Below, one piece after another: positions 8,626 to 16,509 of a stretch of DNA of 64,000 nt; the first letter of the stretch is position 1, and every line of letters begins with the position of its first letter. The stretch comes from Poriferisodalis sp965208895. Its GTDB lineage: Bacteria; Actinomycetota; Acidimicrobiia; Acidimicrobiales; Poriferisodalaceae. The stretch covers positions 4,092,001 through 4,156,000 of the forward strand of contig NZ_OZ242363.1 of assembly GCF_965208895.1 (NCBI RefSeq), written 5' to 3'. The translations under genes were made by a program, and so were the position numbers. The notes under the pieces were generated by a model. The model saw nothing but the letters and a program-made list of their open reading frames with translations, did not search any database and was not told the origin of the DNA.

Positions 8626-9341
8626 GGGGCTTCCAGGAGGTCCGGCAGGTCTGCGGAAAGGCGGGCCATGACGGCATCGAACGACTTGTCGCTGTTCTCG
8701 CAGCCTGCCCAGCCGCGTTCCTTCGGCTCTGTTTCGGATGCCCGCAGGAGCATCTCCTTGCGGATGGACTCGCCTTGTTTCATCCAGCCGTTCGCGTCGG
8801 TGAGCAGCCACATGGCGTGATCCCAATTGTGGTAATCGGCTCTGAGAGCCGATCTGGCTGCCTCGAGCAGGTTCGCTTCGTTCCAGTTCAGGTCTCGACG
8901 TCGCGTGTTCGAGCGTTCCACGAAACGCACCGGCGAGCCGACGGGCAACGCAGGAGGTGTGAGGTTGCGGTGCGGCACGGCGATGGTCGTGCGATACGGA
9001 ACCTGAGTGGACCAACCGATCAAGCTGAGGGCGCCAAAATCCGCATAGCTGGAGCCAGGAGGGCCGAGCACTGAGTCGAATGCCTCAGTGAGCATCGGCG
9101 GCTTGCCGTACCTGCGGGCCGACGGCGGCGGTTGCCGCCAGTAGATGTCGCGTGCTGCCCTGCCGATGATCGGCCGGTCGGCTGCTATGAGGCGGCTGAG
9201 AACGTTCCGCACGACATGCCTTGGACCCGGCACGGCACCCGAACGGAACCATGTGCCAGATGGCAGACTCTCGATCCACTCACGAGCGGCAGCGGACATG
9301 CTCACACGGCGAGCATCCGCAGACACCGTCGCCAATATCAT
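8622..9341 (-). CDS. AbiEi-like antitoxin (DUF6088-type)
   Basis: A 239-residue protein directly upstream of the AbiEii gene and overlapping it by 4 bases. The segment AAREWIESLPSGTWFRSGAV, then SRLIAADRPIIGRAARDIYW, reads like the winged-helix DNA-binding N terminus of AbiEi/DUF6088 antitoxins, which repress their own operon. ATG at 9341 is chosen because the sequence upstream in the same frame is unlike the family and because the ATG overlaps the stop of a small upstream frame as ATGA. A TATTAT box lies at 9348-9353 just upstream and could serve as a -10 element. With the toxin broken by an insertion sequence, this antitoxin is a survivor without its partner. Confidence 0.75.
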   Translation of the reverse strand: MILATVSADARRVSMSAAAREWIESLPSGTWFRSGAVPGPRHVVRNVLSRLIAADRPIIGRAARDIYWRQPPPSARRYGKPPMLTEAFDSVLGPPGSSYADFGALSLIGWSTQVPYRTTIAVPHRNLTPPALPVGSPVRFVERSNTRRRDLNWNEANLLEAARSALRADYHNWDHAMWLLTDANGWMKQGESIRKEMLLRASETEPKERGWAGCENSDKSFDAVMARLSADLPDLLEAP

Positions 9342-9502
9342 GTAGGAATAATACCACCCAACAATCGTTTCCAGGGCTGGGGGTACTCGTGGGCGCGGTC
9401 CACGATGTCCGGCGCCGCTTCGCCGTGGCCGTGCTCTACGAACCAGTCGTTGACGCGGCTCAGCATGGTCTTGCCGGCGCGGCTCGCAGCCGCGCGCAGC
9501 AT
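9338..9502 (-). CDS. Small ORF upstream of AbiEi (54 aa), hypothetical or gene remnant
   Basis: Minus-strand frame from ATG 9502 to a TGA that overlaps the AbiEi start (ATGA). The translation includes LSRVNDWFVEHGHGEAAPDI, with a composition like real protein rather than antisense. The next frame upstream (9515-9580) also looks coding-like (LNLVETRADHVRRARQTQRH) but is offset by one base. This may be a small leader gene of the AbiE operon or the 3' end of a larger gene that has decayed by frameshift. No family recognised. Confidence 0.35.
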   Translation of the reverse strand: MLRAAASRAGKTMLSRVNDWFVEHGHGEAAPDIVDRAHEYPQPWKRLLGGIIPT

Positions 9503-10098
9503 GAGCGCTCATGACGCTGCGTCTGGCGGGCGCGGCGCACGTGATCGGCCCTGGTCTCGACCAGGTTCAGCGTCGTCGAACTCGAAACTCGAGCGCGAAC
9601 AAGCCAACTCGATATGCATGGATTCGGGCGCGTTGCTTGGCGTTGGCGTCCCGACGGCCAAGCAGCACCTCGACGGCTGATCGCAGCTACGCCGAATGGA
9701 CTGAAGCCGCCCCGGACCCGACCACCGGTTGCGGGGCCGCAGCCGCACCGACACGGCATCACGTTTCAGCGGGGCCATCCAGGGCTCGCCGTCGGAGAGC
9801 ATCGATCCCGGCGGGGCCTCGATCCCTGCCGCGGACTATCAACCCGCCCTCATCCCACAATGGAGTGAACGGCCCTTGCAGGCGGGCGGGCCCGATGCGG
9901 GATTCTTGGGCAGATCCGCTGCCGGGCCTGTCGGAGCCGAGAGCAGATCGCTCGGCGGTCGGCCTCGACCTCCCTCGACACCCGACGCCCACATGGATGG
10001 CTTCGAACGCGTCGAGTCCGCAAAGACACAGGTCAAGGCGTTGTGCCCGCCGACAGCTAGCCGAGCGCTTCCGCAGGTCGGCGCCTGTTCGCTCGCGC
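9503..10098. other. Interval without a convincing gene
   Basis: About 600 bases between the AbiE operon and the DUF4143 ATPase. Long frames exist on both strands (for example 9511-10227 plus), but their composition is that of GC-rich antisense and no motif is visible. A likely decayed minus-strand gene occupies 9503-9700. Copy 2 of a 40-bp repeat is at 9862-9901. Confidence 0.5.
9862..9901 (+). repeat. 40-bp dispersed repeat, copy 2
   Basis: Direct repeat of 5303-5342 with about 34 of 40 identical bases. The pair brackets the AbiE operon (about 2.6 kb without the insertion sequence). They could be ends or attachment sites of a defence cassette, or members of a genome-wide repeat family. Confidence 0.65.
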
Positions 10099-11400
10099 TC
10101 AGGGCGCCAACGCGGACACGGAGACGACCGCGACGCCATCGGGGCGGTCATAGCTGTATCCGGACGCGGTGACCACGACCAGCTTCGACGGCGGGCCGAT
10201 GAGATCTGTGTCGACTTTGGCCGCTAGGCGAAGCAGCGACTTCGCCGCGTCGTCGACACCCTTGGCGCTGCCGAGTTTCACCTCGACTGCCATCCAACGA
10301 CCATCGCCCGCCTCCACGATGGCATCGGCTTCGAGGTGATCGCTGTCGCGGTAATGCATGACCACGGCATCGTTCGCTTGGGCATAGATGCGCAGGTCGC
10401 GTACCACCAGCGATTCGAACATGAAGCCGAACGCCGGAAGGTCCCCCAGCAGACGGCCGGGAGTCGCTCGCAGCACGGCGGCTGCCAGCGACGGATCCAC
10501 AAAGTGGCGCTTGGGCTTGGCAGTGAGCGTGGCACGCGAACGCAGATGAGTGCGCCAATGGAGAAGGTCCTCCAGCACGAACAGACGTCGCAGCGCACTC
10601 AGGTAGCTGCCCGCGGTGGTGCGGTGCAGTCCGTCGCCGCTGCCGGCTTCGGATGCGAGCTTGTTGACCGACGCCGTCGTGGAGACGTTGCGAGCCATCG
10701 ACATGATGAGGCGATGGACCCCTTCGGGGTTCCTGTGCACGCCATCGACGGCAGAGACATCGACGCGGCACACCTCGTTGAGGTAGTCCCTCAGCGCTCG
10801 CTGAGCAGTCGCCGCGTCTTGGTTGAGCAGGCGGGGCCAGCCGCCGCGGCAGGTGATATCGGCTATGCCTTCGACGTCGATGCCTGATGGCGATGCCGCG
10901 CAGGCAGCGCCGCTCAAGAGGCCATTCAGTGACACCTCTCCGGTGGAATGGCCGGATTCGAGCAGCGACATGGGACGCATGCGCACCCGGCTGATGCGCC
11001 CGGCGCCGGAGTGGCGCGTGAGATCGTCGGGCGGCGTGGCGGAACCCGTCAGGATGAAGCGGCCGCTCAGGCCGGGCTGCGCATCGCAGGCAGCACGTAC
11101 GTGGGGCCACACGTCGGGCGCGAGCTGCCACTCGTCGAGCAGCCGCGGTGCTGCGCCCTCGAGAACAGTCTGCGGTGCGACGCTCGACGCGAGCCGGGCG
11201 CTCACGTCCTGCTCGAACAGCACTTCGCTTCGAGCAAAGTGCTTTGACGTCCATGTCTTGCCGCAACCTCGAGGTCCTTCCACGACCACAGCAGCGGATG
11301 CAGCGAGAGCGTCACGGAGATCGTGATGGACCACACGTGTGAGGTAGCCGGCGGGTGTCAGAGTGGCCTTGGGGGCGTTGCGGGCTTTGCCGTCGGACAC
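10099..11400 (-). CDS. AAA ATPase with DUF4143 (AAA_14 family)
   Basis: A 433-residue ATPase. The Walker A motif is VVEGPRGCGKTWTS near residue 42, the Walker B-like motif is RLLDEWQLAPDVW, and sensor-like GRFILTGSATPPDD follows; the C-terminal DUF4143 nuclease-like domain contains HLEADAIVEAGDGRWMAVEV, with the D...E.K arrangement of PD-(D/E)xK folds. Such proteins are common in accessory regions and their role is unknown. GTG at 11400 is chosen over an upstream ATG because AGGAGGGGGG lies about 6 bases before it. Tandem 23-bp repeats sit upstream at 11477-11522 and may be its operator. A paralogue is encoded at 26639-27847. Confidence 0.88.
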   Translation of the reverse strand: MSDGKARNAPKATLTPAGYLTRVVHHDLRDALAASAAVVVEGPRGCGKTWTSKHFARSEVLFEQDVSARLASSVAPQTVLEGAAPRLLDEWQLAPDVWPHVRAACDAQPGLSGRFILTGSATPPDDLTRHSGAGRISRVRMRPMSLLESGHSTGEVSLNGLLSGAACAASPSGIDVEGIADITCRGGWPRLLNQDAATAQRALRDYLNEVCRVDVSAVDGVHRNPEGVHRLIMSMARNVSTTASVNKLASEAGSGDGLHRTTAGSYLSALRRLFVLEDLLHWRTHLRSRATLTAKPKRHFVDPSLAAAVLRATPGRLLGDLPAFGFMFESLVVRDLRIYAQANDAVVMHYRDSDHLEADAIVEAGDGRWMAVEVKLGSAKGVDDAAKSLLRLAAKVDTDLIGPPSKLVVVTASGYSYDRPDGVAVVSVSALAP

Positions 11401-11476
11401 GAGAACCCCCCTCCTGCTGGATGCATGTCGACGGCAAAGCAGCGCAGCTTGACGCCATTGCTTCAATCGACACTTC

Positions 11477-11522
11477 GGAATATTCTAACTGACTGTTTCA
11501 GGAGTATTCAACCGACTGTTTC
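11477..11522 (-). promoter_or_regulatory. Two adjacent 23-bp direct repeats upstream of the DUF4143 ATPase
   Basis: Copies at 11477-11499 and 11500-11522 both end (plus strand) in GACTGTTTC and contain TATTC; about three positions differ. They lie end to end in the intergenic space between the minus-strand ATPase and the plus-strand nucleotidyltransferase, about 80 bases from the ATPase start. The layout is that of a protein-binding site. The rest of 11401-11756 shows no gene. Confidence 0.55.
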
Positions 11523-11756
11523 TTGGACCGACAACCGACCACTTCGAAGCCGCCTACGCTGCCCGGAACCCCGACTACCACACCACAGAAAACCGCAGCA
11601 TTCAGCCTGTGCAACACAGTGAAGATGTGGGCGGGGAGCGGCGGCGACCGACGCTGCCCCGCTGTCGGGCACCGCGTCGGTGCCGTGGCGGCAGTCATGT
11701 GCATGCCCTCGCTGCTCGAAATCAAGGCCGTCGTTAGGATCTCGGAGGTGGCCGAG

Positions 11757-12437
11757 ATGAGCGAAACGCTGCGACGAGTGTTGCAGTCGGCCGCTCGCTT
11801 GCAGTCGGTCGTCCCCGATGCGGTGTTGGTGGGAGGCTCGGCAGCGGCGCTGCATGCAGGGCACCGAGACTCGTTCGACCATGACCCTGTCTTGGCCGAT
11901 CTGGTTGATCGTTACGAGATGATTCTGGACGCCGTCGAGGCAACTGAGGGCTGGGCGACCTCGGTGCGCGCGTCGAAGTCGCCGTTCACGATCATGGGCA
12001 GCCTCGACGGGGTCGAGGCCGGTCTGCGTCAGATGCGCCGTAGCCGGCCGCTCGAGACCGTCGAGATCGATGTCGGCTCCGGCTCGGTCGTCGTGGCGCC
12101 CACCGAGCCCGAGGCCCTGCGGGTGAAGGCGTTCCTGGTGGTGCAGCGCAACGTGGTGCGCGACTATCTCGATGTGGTGGCGCTCGCCGACCACATCGGC
12201 GCCGACACGGCGATCGGCGTGCTGTCGGCAATCGACGACTTCTATGTCGACCGGTCCGGCGATCGGGCATCGGTGCTGACGTCGCTGGTGATGGCACTTG
12301 CTGAGCCCTCGCCGCGTGACACTGACGTGATCGATGAGTTGCCTCGCTACAAGGGACTCGACCGGCGCTGGCACCGCTGGGAAGATGTGGTAGCGGCCTG
12401 CCAAGGGTTGGCCTTGCACCTGGCAGGTGCAGTGTGA
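11757..12437 (+). CDS. Nucleotidyltransferase-like protein (AbiEii/MNT-like)
   Basis: A 226-residue protein. VLVGGSAAALHAGHRDSF followed by DHD resembles the GGx..HRxSxDxD signature of DUF1814/AbiEii-type nucleotidyltransferases. A later segment, APTEPEALRVKAFLVVQRN, followed by RDYLDVVALADH, matches the R-K...RD.LD pattern of that family. ATG at 11757 has GGAGG 8 bases upstream; the frame is open further upstream, but without a ribosome site. The next gene begins with GTG overlapping this stop (GTGTGA), so the two are translated together. The pair looks like a toxin-antitoxin or defence module; this is inferred from family and coupling, not shown. Confidence 0.65.
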   Translation: MSETLRRVLQSAARLQSVVPDAVLVGGSAAALHAGHRDSFDHDPVLADLVDRYEMILDAVEATEGWATSVRASKSPFTIMGSLDGVEAGLRQMRRSRPLETVEIDVGSGSVVVAPTEPEALRVKAFLVVQRNVVRDYLDVVALADHIGADTAIGVLSAIDDFYVDRSGDRASVLTSLVMALAEPSPRDTDVIDELPRYKGLDRRWHRWEDVVAACQGLALHLAGAV

Positions 12438-12703
12438 GCGCACTGCGGTTCCGCAATGTCGACGCCGACCCGGCCGACCCCGTCGGCACATGGCCCTACG
12501 AGGCGCTGGTGGCCGCCATCGATCGGGGCACGGTGCCCGACTGGCAGCCGATCTTCGCCGAGATTCGGAGATCGCCTGCCGGGCCGGTGGCCCAGCGGGT
12601 GCGGCGCTACCTCGCCTACCGCCCCCACGACGCCGTCAGCACACTGTTCACGCTCGCCATCGAGTGCGCCGGCAATAGCACCGGTCTCACCGCGCAGCGC
12701 TGA
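12434..12703 (+). CDS. Small hypothetical protein coupled to nucleotidyltransferase
   Basis: An 89-residue protein starting at GTG 12434, four bases before the end of the upstream stop codon. It contains DPVGTWPYEALVAAIDRG and a second half rich in Arg and Ala (VAQRVRRYLAYRPHDAVSTL) predicted to be helical. No family is recognised. Tight overlap with the nucleotidyltransferase suggests that the two proteins act together, possibly as the partner of a two-gene defence or toxin-antitoxin module. Confidence 0.6.
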   Translation: MSALRFRNVDADPADPVGTWPYEALVAAIDRGTVPDWQPIFAEIRRSPAGPVAQRVRRYLAYRPHDAVSTLFTLAIECAGNSTGLTAQR

Positions 12704-12786
12704 GCCCAACACCGCAGACCGGCAGGCGGACGCACACCTGCACAGGTCCCGATAGATACGGCGGTCGAAGTGCGGCTGCCCGCAGC

Positions 12787-13950
12787 TCAGGCGACGATGC
12801 CGTCGTTGCGGAGCTCGGCGATCTTGTCGCCTGAGAGGCCCAGTTCGGTCAGCACCTCATCGGTGTGCTCGCCCTTGGTTGGGGCTAGGCGCTCCAGTTG
12901 TGTGGGCGTCTTGCTGAACCGGGCCGGAAACCGGGCGGTGCGGACCTGGCCAATGACGGGATGGTGGTGGGTGAGCACCGTCTCGTTGTGTTTCACCTGG
13001 GGGTTGTCGAACACTTCGGTGACGTCCAGCACCGGCGCGCATGGGACGTCGGCTTCCTCCAACGACTTGAGCGCATCGGCTGTGGTGAAGTCGCCGAGCA
13101 GCTTGGAAAACACCTCTTGGTGTTCATTGGAGTTTCGTATCCGGGCTTCGCGAGTGGCGAAGCGAGGATCGTCGGCCAGATGCGGCACGCCCAGCTTCCC
13201 GCACACTCGGGCGTACTGCTCGTCCGAAGGCCAGATGGCACCCACCCAGCCGTCCGCCGTCTGCCACGGGCTGTACCACTCGCTGTAGGTGGGTGTGCGC
13301 GGGGCCTCGGGCACCGACTCGTTCCAGAAGTAGTCGAGCCACATCCACGACAGCGTCGAATCGAGCAGATTGACCTCGACGTGCTGGCCGCCGGCGCCGT
13401 TCGAGCGGGCCAGCAAGGCCCCGAGGACAGCGGTGGCCCCCGTCATCGCAGTGGTCTTGTCTGCAGTGGCGGACTTGACGAAGTCGCCTCCCTGCGCTGC
13501 GGTCATGCCGGTCAACGACTGGATGATCGGGTCATACACCGGCTGGTGCGCATAGGGCCCCGCTGGCCCGAAACCCGACACCGACAGGTACACGAGATCG
13601 GGGTTGACGGCGCTGAGATCGTCGTAGCCGATGCGCAGGCGCTCGGCCACGCCAGGCCGAAAGTTCTGGACGAAAACGTCGGCAACCTTGACGAGCTGCA
13701 GCAGAATCTCGCGCCCACGCTCATCGCGGATGTCGAGATCCATGCCGCGCTTGTTGCGGTGCATCTGGACCCAGCAGCCCGATTGGTCGCCGACGATCGC
13801 ACCGGTCAGGCGCATGACGTCGGACGTGCCTACCTTCTCGATCAGCACCACCTCCGCGCCCATCTCGGCGAGCTGCGTCGATACCCACGCGCCGGCGACA
13901 GCGCTCGACACATCGACCACCGTGATGCCTTCGAGCGGTCCTGTACCCAT
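12787..13950 (-). CDS. CaiB/BaiF family CoA transferase (class III)
   Basis: A 387-residue type III CoA transferase, which moves CoA between carboxylic acids. Family features: the N-terminal PLEGITVVDVSSAVAGAWVS, the EVVLIEKVGTSDVMR segment, FVQNFRPGVAERLRIGYDDL, LVYLSVSGFGPAGPYA, and GGQHVEVNLLDSTLSWMW. Length is close to the usual 380-400. ATG at 13950 follows 31 bases after the amidase gene on the same strand, so the two may be co-transcribed. The acid that is activated cannot be told. Two further CoA-transferase domains are encoded in a single gene at 16510-18960. Confidence 0.9.
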   Translation of the reverse strand: MGTGPLEGITVVDVSSAVAGAWVSTQLAEMGAEVVLIEKVGTSDVMRLTGAIVGDQSGCWVQMHRNKRGMDLDIRDERGREILLQLVKVADVFVQNFRPGVAERLRIGYDDLSAVNPDLVYLSVSGFGPAGPYAHQPVYDPIIQSLTGMTAAQGGDFVKSATADKTTAMTGATAVLGALLARSNGAGGQHVEVNLLDSTLSWMWLDYFWNESVPEAPRTPTYSEWYSPWQTADGWVGAIWPSDEQYARVCGKLGVPHLADDPRFATREARIRNSNEHQEVFSKLLGDFTTADALKSLEEADVPCAPVLDVTEVFDNPQVKHNETVLTHHHPVIGQVRTARFPARFSKTPTQLERLAPTKGEHTDEVLTELGLSGDKIAELRNDGIVA

Positions 13951-13981
13951 CGGTGCCTCCGCCGAACGAGTGCAGAGCCGC

Positions 13982-15436
13982 TCAGAAGCCTTCCGGCCGC
14001 TGGAACCCGCCGAGTGCTTCCTGCAGGAAGCGGCCCACTGCCAGGGTCGTGCGGTCCTCCAGGAAGGGCCCGGCGATCTGCACTCCTACCGGCAGATCGC
14101 CCCCGGCTGCAGGCACCATGCCCACCGGCACCACGGTTGCGGGCAGCCACGCCACGCCGGTGAGGCCCATCCACTTGATGATGTCGAAGTAGGGCCGAGT
14201 CTCGCCGTTCACCGTGATTCGGCGGCTGGTGGCAGGCCGACTGTGGTCGTGACGGACGGCGGCCGTCGGCGTCACCGGCAACAGCACGACGTCCCAATCG
14301 GTAAAGAACTCCTCCCAGCGCCTGCGCTGTTGCAGCCGACGCTCGTGCCAGCTCAGCCACTCCCGGTGACGCATCGCTGCATACCAGATGCCGAGATCTC
14401 CTTGGGGATCGTCGTTCGAGGAGGCGATTTCTTCGAGTTGAGCGAGTGTCCAAGTCCCGGCCTCGGCGGCAGAAAGGAGGTGCAGGAAGGTGTCGACCGC
14501 CTTCTCGAAGGTGAATGTCGGTCGCATGTCGGTCTCGACGCGCGCACCGGCCTGCTCCAGGGCGTTCGCCGCCCCCAGCAGCAGCTCCCGGTACTGGGTG
14601 TCGATCGGGCACAGATCTTCGTCGAGCCACACCGCCACCCGGAAATCGGAGATGTCGCTGTGTCGAGCCGGCGGGAGGTCGAGCGAGTAGGCCTTGGAAT
14701 TCCACGCGTCGGGCCCGGCGAGAATGTCGAGCGCCATTTCGAGATCGTCGACATCACGTGCCATCGGGCCGGCGACGGCGATGTCGGCCTGGCTGAGCGT
14801 GCCAGGCATGCCGGGAATCTGTCCGAGCGCAGACACGACCCCGTAGCTGGGCTTGTGTCCGGCGACGCCGGACCAGTGCGACGGGATGCGAATGGAGCCG
14901 CCGATGTCCGAGCCGAGCTCGAGCGGCGTGTAGCCGGCGGCCAGTGCCGCCCCCGAACCGCCCGAGGAACCGCCGGGAGTGTGCTCGATGTTGTACGGGT
15001 TGGCAGTGGTGCCATAGACCTCGTTGTAGGACTGCGCGTCGCCTGCGAACAGCGGCAGGTTGGTCTTGGCGAACACCACCGCCCCTGCGCCCTTGTAGCG
15101 GGCGACCGGGTCGGCGTCGCTTTCGGGCACGAATTCGGCCAGCGCGGGCGCGCCCGACGTCGTGACGAGTCCCTCGGTCTGGAACGAGTCCTTGATGGTG
15201 ATCGGCACGCCGTGCAGCGGTCCGAGTTCATCGCCTCGCGCCACAGCAGCGTCGGCTGCGTCGGCTGCGGCCCGTGCGCGCTCGGCATCGAGGGCGACGA
15301 CCGCGTTGATCGGACCGTCGAGGCGGTCCACCCTCCCGAGCGCCGCTTCGAGCAGCTCTCGCGAAGAGACGTCCCGGGCTGCGACGGCAGCAGCAGTCTC
15401 TTTGGTCGTGGCGTAGGCGAAATCGTCTGCGGCCAT
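13982..15436 (-). CDS. Amidase signature family protein
   Basis: A 484-residue amidase-signature protein. The catalytic triad is Lys82 (HGVPITIKDSF), Ser157 (TPGGSSGGSGA) and Ser181 (LGSDIGGSIRIP), with the same 75- and 24-residue spacings as the amidase at 2843. ATG at 15436 is chosen because it follows GAGAGGACC and starts a typical N terminus; the open frame upstream to 15712 is not family-like. It precedes the CoA transferase on the same strand by 31 bases. Together they could hydrolyse an amide and activate the acid product, but that coupling is inference. Confidence 0.9.
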   Translation of the reverse strand: MAADDFAYATTKETAAAVAARDVSSRELLEAALGRVDRLDGPINAVVALDAERARAAADAADAAVARGDELGPLHGVPITIKDSFQTEGLVTTSGAPALAEFVPESDADPVARYKGAGAVVFAKTNLPLFAGDAQSYNEVYGTTANPYNIEHTPGGSSGGSGAALAAGYTPLELGSDIGGSIRIPSHWSGVAGHKPSYGVVSALGQIPGMPGTLSQADIAVAGPMARDVDDLEMALDILAGPDAWNSKAYSLDLPPARHSDISDFRVAVWLDEDLCPIDTQYRELLLGAANALEQAGARVETDMRPTFTFEKAVDTFLHLLSAAEAGTWTLAQLEEIASSNDDPQGDLGIWYAAMRHREWLSWHERRLQQRRRWEEFFTDWDVVLLPVTPTAAVRHDHSRPATSRRITVNGETRPYFDIIKWMGLTGVAWLPATVVPVGMVPAAGGDLPVGVQIAGPFLEDRTTLAVGRFLQEALGGFQRPEGF

Positions 15437-15687
15437 GAACTGGTCCTCTCGGTACGTGCGACGTCGCGCTGGATGGTGTCGGCAAGCTACTTCGCCGCTG
15501 CGTGCCGGTGCCCGCCTGCGCAAGGGTGCATCCCGATCCGCCGAGTCGCGGTGAATGCTCCTCGCGATCCGACGCCCGCCGGTTGACGCCCTCCATCCGC
15601 GGGGCGAGGCTGCGACAACTGCAGGCTGGGGGCTGCGAATCAAGAAAATCAGTTGGCGCGACGACGTGCGGGCACCACGGTAGTCAT

Positions 15688-16389
15688 GTGCGAGAAGACA
15701 CGAGATGCGCAAAATATGTCGTGGCGCTCTGCGGCCTCGCTATCGGGGCACTCGCCGTGTCGTCGACGGCGGAGGCAGTGCCGTCACTGACGTACCGCAC
15801 CGCTCAAACCGGTATGCCGCCGGGTGCGTCGCAGCAAGCACCGCCGCGAGACTCTGTGTTGGGCGGACTCCGCATCGAAGTTTCGAGTCGGGATCCGGCG
15901 CACCATGCCGACAAGGTGGGCATGGCGGCCAATCGAGGCCTGTCGTCGTTCACGTTCCCGCGACCGGTGCCGTTCTTCGCGCCACCGGCGCAGCGAGTGC
16001 GCACACTGGTCGGCGTCGACACTTGGTTCTGGGTGTCGGCGGTGAGCTGGCGTCCCATCGTGCGCGTGGTCGCCGCAGGCAGCGTGGTGGTCACGCTGGT
16101 GGCAACACCGTTGGCCCTGCAACTGGTTCCCGGCGATGGATCAGTGTTGGTCTCGTGCCCCGGTCCGGGCCTGCCCTGGCTCGTGCCGGGCACTCGCTCG
16201 CCGTGCAGTCACATCTTTCAACGTGCATCCACTGCCGGGAGGGCCGGTCGTTTCCGCGGCACCGTCCAGTCGGTCTGGATGGTGCGCTGGACGTCGAACA
16301 CCGGGCTCGCGGGCACGGTCGGACCCGTCGTGGTGCCGACGCCCGTGTCATTGCGAGTGGTGGAGGCACAGCCGGTGCTGGAACGCTGA
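15688..16389 (+). CDS. Secreted hypothetical protein
   Basis: A 233-residue protein starting at GTG 15688. The first 30 residues form a signal peptide: charged VREDTRCAK, hydrophobic YVVALCGLAIGALAVSS, and a TAEA cleavage site. The mature part contains GVDTWFWV, a hydrophobic stretch around VVVTLVATPLALQL, two Cys (VSCPGPG and SPCSH) that could form a disulphide, and repeated Trp in SVWMVRWTSNTG. No enzymatic motif is seen. It resembles exported proteins of unknown function in actinobacteria that are often near pilus or secretion genes; no such genes lie here. An overlapping frame at 15705-16397 is a shadow. Confidence 0.6.
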   Translation: MREDTRCAKYVVALCGLAIGALAVSSTAEAVPSLTYRTAQTGMPPGASQQAPPRDSVLGGLRIEVSSRDPAHHADKVGMAANRGLSSFTFPRPVPFFAPPAQRVRTLVGVDTWFWVSAVSWRPIVRVVAAGSVVVTLVATPLALQLVPGDGSVLVSCPGPGLPWLVPGTRSPCSHIFQRASTAGRAGRFRGTVQSVWMVRWTSNTGLAGTVGPVVVPTPVSLRVVEAQPVLER

Positions 16390-16509
16390 GAGGCTGAGCC
16401 GGCGGGCGCTGGGCCTGCCCCGTTCAGCGCTCTGGTGGTGCCGCACTAGCTTCGGCGCGCGACGAGAGAGCCGTGCGCGCGTGCTGCGGGACGGGGAGAG
16501 GGGTTCGCT

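Noticed and set aside
9511..10227. 238-codon plus-strand frame upstream of the DUF4143 ATPase
   Set aside because: No motif, Arg/Ser/Pro-rich composition, and it overlaps the 3' end of the ATPase gene on the other strand.
12898..15586. Long plus-strand frames (421 and 651 codons)
   Set aside because: They are antisense to the CoA transferase and amidase, are rich in Arg, Ala and His and show no domain; they are shadows of high-GC codon bias.
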